A stretch of 44,129 nucleotides of DNA. Source: Pseudomonas ceruminis (GTDB lineage Bacteria > Pseudomonadota > Gammaproteobacteria > Pseudomonadales > Pseudomonadaceae). Both the position numbers and the translations under genes were made by a program. The notes under the pieces are model-generated. The model saw only the letters and a program-made list of their open reading frames with translations. It had not been told where the DNA came from and did no database searches. Shown piece after piece: positions 41,815 through 44,129 of this stretch (within the stretch, counting starts at the first letter, position 1; each line of letters opens with the position of its first letter). The DNA lies in the NCBI RefSeq assembly GCF_021602025.1, contig NZ_BQHW01000035.1, positions 1 through 44,129 on the forward strand, given 5' to 3'.

Positions 41815-43769
41815 GGCTTAGAACTCCCAGCAGGGCGACGAACCGAGACCTTGAAGGCTGCTGGCGGAATGTTAGGAATAGAGTCACCGGTCCATTCCAG
41901 TTCAGCGAGTACCTTGGGTGGAGGCGTGCTTTCGGTCACTCGACCCTCCTTGTCGATTTTCGCTATGGCAGCTGCGCGTCGTTTTCTGAGCGTCTGCGAA
42001 CGGCGGGCCTCGTCTGCATCTTCCATAATTTCCTGGTAGCACCTGTGCGTAGCCTCGAAGCTAGGCTGCTCATTATATTTTTCTCGCAGCGCTTTCTCGG
42101 CAGCCTTCCACACCTCCCTGCTCTTACCGGCCATTCGCTCATCTTTGGCGGGCACTTTGAAGAACAAGTTTCTGAAGCGGTCGTGAACCCAAACGTGCCC
42201 GGCTTCGTCTCGATAGCGGACGTTTACCTTTTCTCCGTCTGCCAAACGCATACGGAGCTCAGCAAGTTCCGTAGAGTGGTAGCCCACTTTGGCAACCTCG
42301 ATGCCGTAATGGTGAACCTTCACCGAGGCCCGCTTGGCCAGAATGCACTCCAACGAGTCCAGGTCGACGGGAAGGCTGATGACATGGTTCGCCTCGCTAG
42401 TCCCCCAGACTTGAGCCGGTGTTCTGTTGTCCAGCCCCCGATGAGGAGTCTGGTGGTAACCATCGACGATCCATTTCACTACCACCGCCTCCAATTGAGG
42501 GAGCGTGAAACATGCATTCTTCTCCGAGTCGTAATCGCCACGCTGCTGGATATTCGAGAAGGTGGTACCCGGGAGGTTGTGGATAAGCCCCAGGTTCTGT
42601 GTGCTGAAAAAGCGTTCGACGGCACCTTTCCTTTGAGGGGCCCTTGAAGCGGGATACATGATCTCGATACCCAACTCGTTGAATCCCATGATGAGATCGC
42701 CCGCGTGAAATTCCGCTGCGTTGTCTGGGACTATTCGAGCCGGCAGCCCACGTGCCCACCATTCATTTCTCACTTTCGGAAAGCGCTTCAGCAATTCGGC
42801 TTTTGGACGGATTGAGCGTTCGATCACACGAAGCACGGTTTCCGTATTTGGCGCCGACAGGTGGAGCAAATATCCCATCACCATTCGAGAGAAGCGGTCG
42901 AGGACGATCGTCAGATAGGGGCGCCCAATGCACAGCCCCGAGGTTTCATCCACAAGCTGGACGTCCAACAAGGTGTGATCAATTTCCCAACGTTCCAAAA
43001 TCTCATGGACACGTAGGACACCCGCCGCAACACGGTGCTTCTTGTCTGCTGCGTGTTTTCCGAGCCTCTCCTTATCCACAAGGTACGGATCCAGCTTGGC
43101 GATGTACCTTCGGACAGTCATTCCGCTTGGGATCTTGAGCTGATCCGAAGGCAAACGACTTTTGTTCCTCTCTTTTATCTGATCCTCGAATTCTGAAACG
43201 ACCACGCTGACCGCTGGAATCGTATCCTGCAGGTAGGTTTTATTAATCACCCCTTCAAGAATAACTTCGAGCTCTCCCTGTATCGCGGCAGCCCGACCCT
43301 TTTTGGCATGCTGAGGGATAAGCTTTACTACGTTCTGGCCAATGTATTTGGCTGCCCAACGTCGAATAGTGGAAACCGAGGGTGCGCACGCATCCCCAAT
43401 CTTTTTGGCGATATCTCTAAGCTTCTTGATCATGTCTTCGTCACCCGGTAGCTTGTATTTACCGCGCTTAGTTAGGTCGTCCAGATACTTGCGTCGACGC
43501 AATGCCTCATCTCCATGTTTTTTGGGGAAGCATGAAATATCTGGAGGGACGTTCCGCACATACGGAACCCTCCCAAGGTATGGCTGATCAGCGGAGATCT
43601 CGATCTCGCGCTTCTCGTAGGCCTCATAGAACTCCTTCTCGGATAGCTTCGTGGGCTCACCAAGCTCATCGAAAAAGAGCAGCTTCCGGTCAATAAGCCT
43701 CTTCTCAAGCACCATCAGTACGCCACGAACGATGACGACCAATTTCACCCTAAGGGAAAAGGTTTGCAT
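41811..43769 (-). CDS. TnsB/TniA-like DDE transposase
   Basis: The 652-residue transposase has N-terminal HTH domains, an rve integrase core with the DDE residues in WEIDHTLLDVQLV, IVPDNAAEFHAG and KGAVERFFSTQN, and a Mu-transposase-like C-terminal barrel (VNVRYRDEAGHVWVHD). A long C-terminal tail would bind TnsC. The start at 43769 (MQTFSLRV) overlaps the TnsA-like frame by 20 bases. A later start (MVLEKRL) is possible. The DDE residues look intact. Confidence 0.92.
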   Translation of the reverse strand: MQTFSLRVKLVVIVRGVLMVLEKRLIDRKLLFFDELGEPTKLSEKEFYEAYEKREIEISADQPYLGRVPYVRNVPPDISCFPKKHGDEALRRRKYLDDLTKRGKYKLPGDEDMIKKLRDIAKKIGDACAPSVSTIRRWAAKYIGQNVVKLIPQHAKKGRAAAIQGELEVILEGVINKTYLQDTIPAVSVVVSEFEDQIKERNKSRLPSDQLKIPSGMTVRRYIAKLDPYLVDKERLGKHAADKKHRVAAGVLRVHEILERWEIDHTLLDVQLVDETSGLCIGRPYLTIVLDRFSRMVMGYLLHLSAPNTETVLRVIERSIRPKAELLKRFPKVRNEWWARGLPARIVPDNAAEFHAGDLIMGFNELGIEIMYPASRAPQRKGAVERFFSTQNLGLIHNLPGTTFSNIQQRGDYDSEKNACFTLPQLEAVVVKWIVDGYHQTPHRGLDNRTPAQVWGTSEANHVISLPVDLDSLECILAKRASVKVHHYGIEVAKVGYHSTELAELRMRLADGEKVNVRYRDEAGHVWVHDRFRNLFFKVPAKDERMAGKSREVWKAAEKALREKYNEQPSFEATHRCYQEIMEDADEARRSQTLRKRRAAAIAKIDKEGRVTESTPPPKVLAELEWTGDSIPNIPPAAFKVSVRRPAGSSKP

Positions 43770-43983
43770 GACGGTGCCCCCCTTGCAGGAAGACCGGGGA
43801 GTCAGTGTCAATTGACCTATCAAGGTCAATGCCCACCACCCCAAGGCCTAACAAGCGCCAGGCTTTCCCCTCACCAACCACGTAGAGCAGATCTGCAACG
43901 GTCATAGGCGGCCATTCGTTGAAGGTCGCCATTACCTCCTCCAACGCCTGATGCGAAAGCTCTGGACCGCGCCGGTGATACAT
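43750..43983 (-). CDS. TnsA C-terminal-like short protein
   Basis: The ORF of 77 residues has TVADLLYVVGEGKAWRLLGLGVVGIDLDRSIDTDSPVF, split here as helix-rich (to LLG) and strand-like (GVVGIDLD). This resembles the C-terminal winged-helix of TnsA proteins, which binds TnsC. No PDDEXK endonuclease part is visible upstream: in-frame stops occur by 44019 and other frames show nothing similar up to 44129. It may be a remnant or a stand-alone TnsC-binding protein. RBS-like AGAAGG is 3 bases before the ATG. Confidence 0.4.
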   Translation of the reverse strand: MYHRRGPELSHQALEEVMATFNEWPPMTVADLLYVVGEGKAWRLLGLGVVGIDLDRSIDTDSPVFLQGGHRHANLFP

Positions 43984-44053
43984 CAGCCTTCTAAGATTGG
44001 TAGTATGCGTACGGCCAAGTCATCTACCCAGCCCTGCAAAGCCAAGACATGGT

Positions 44054-44077
44054 GTGCACTTACATTTAAGTGGGCAC
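44054..44077. promoter_or_regulatory. Dyad upstream of the tns-like operon
   Basis: GTGC-ACTTA and TAAGT-GG-GCAC form an interrupted inverted repeat with a 4-base centre. It lies about 70 bases before the first ORF and could be an operator or a site at the transposon edge. No repeat like those at 38215 is seen here. Confidence 0.35.
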
Positions 44078-44129
44078 CAGTTCTAGCCTTTTAAGCGGGT
44101 ATTTCATGCAGCCAACACGCCGTTCCTAT

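Noticed and set aside
38863-43983. CRISPR-associated transposon
   Set aside because: No cas gene and no repeat-spacer array are in view, and the TniQ protein is long like TnsD, which fits protein-guided targeting.

Overview
The window looks like accessory DNA from a Pseudomonas. Genus markers are an MvaT-type H-NS protein, two DUF2790 proteins, PtrA-like small periplasmic proteins and DUF3147. Most of it is a copper/heavy-metal resistance island. Broken genes mark several old junctions: an IS5-family transposase cutting a LysR gene, a decayed LuxR gene and a frameshifted DUF2933 gene. A Tn7-like transposition module forms the right end. All calls come from reading the sequence; no database search was run.

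Layout. 1-615: edge of an IS5-family element and a truncated LysR regulator. 616-12322: envelope and metal module, with a GtrA/GtrB/ArnT-like glycolipid operon, a PtrA-like protein, a membrane coiled-coil protein, a heavy-metal two-component system (minus strand), a structured-RNA candidate followed by a DUF2790 gene, a zinc-ribbon/CDF/DUF3147 operon, an EptA phosphoethanolamine transferase and a 42-residue protein. 12432-16416: mostly unrecognised minus-strand genes, with two tandem paralogues, a 60-bp palindrome, a 307-residue protein and a STAS/HATPase pair. 16417-17565: gene remains. 17566-23318 (plus): CPx-type Cu/Ag P-type ATPase, CopZ behind a MerR-type operator, YVTN beta-propeller, Met-rich protein, DUF2933 and an ICMT-like methyltransferase. 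23733-32502 (minus): copRS, a small Cys/Met-rich protein and cusCBAF. 32669-37645 (plus): PtrA, CopA, a Met/His-rich protein, CopB, a cytochrome c with a His-rich tail and a CopG-like DUF411 protein. 37743-38075 (minus): a PtrA/DUF2790 chimera. 38215-38346: three direct repeats. 38447-43983 (minus): TnsA-like fragment, TnsB, TnsC/TniB, TniQ/TnsD and MvaT.

How the parts fit. Cytoplasmic copper would be bound by CopZ and exported by the P-type ATPase. Periplasmic copper would be oxidised or bound by CopA, CopB, CusF and the Met/His-rich proteins, and expelled by CusCBA. The envelope would be modified by EptA and the ArnT-like system. Eight 16-bp sites resembling the Pseudomonas CopR box (CTGACA-N5-GTAAT) lie upstream of most of these units. 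They fall into two subclasses that follow the two two-component systems, which suggests two overlapping regulons. The lipid-modification promoters share almost the same 39-bp layout, so copper or another metal probably remodels the outer membrane together with efflux.

The most unusual points are the two box classes, the possible copper-induced structured RNA at 7492-7668, the STAS/HATPase pair, the 60-bp palindrome, the MvaT silencer carried beside a Tn7-like core, the TnsA-like fragment with no visible endonuclease domain, and the three spaced repeats that may be a transposon end.
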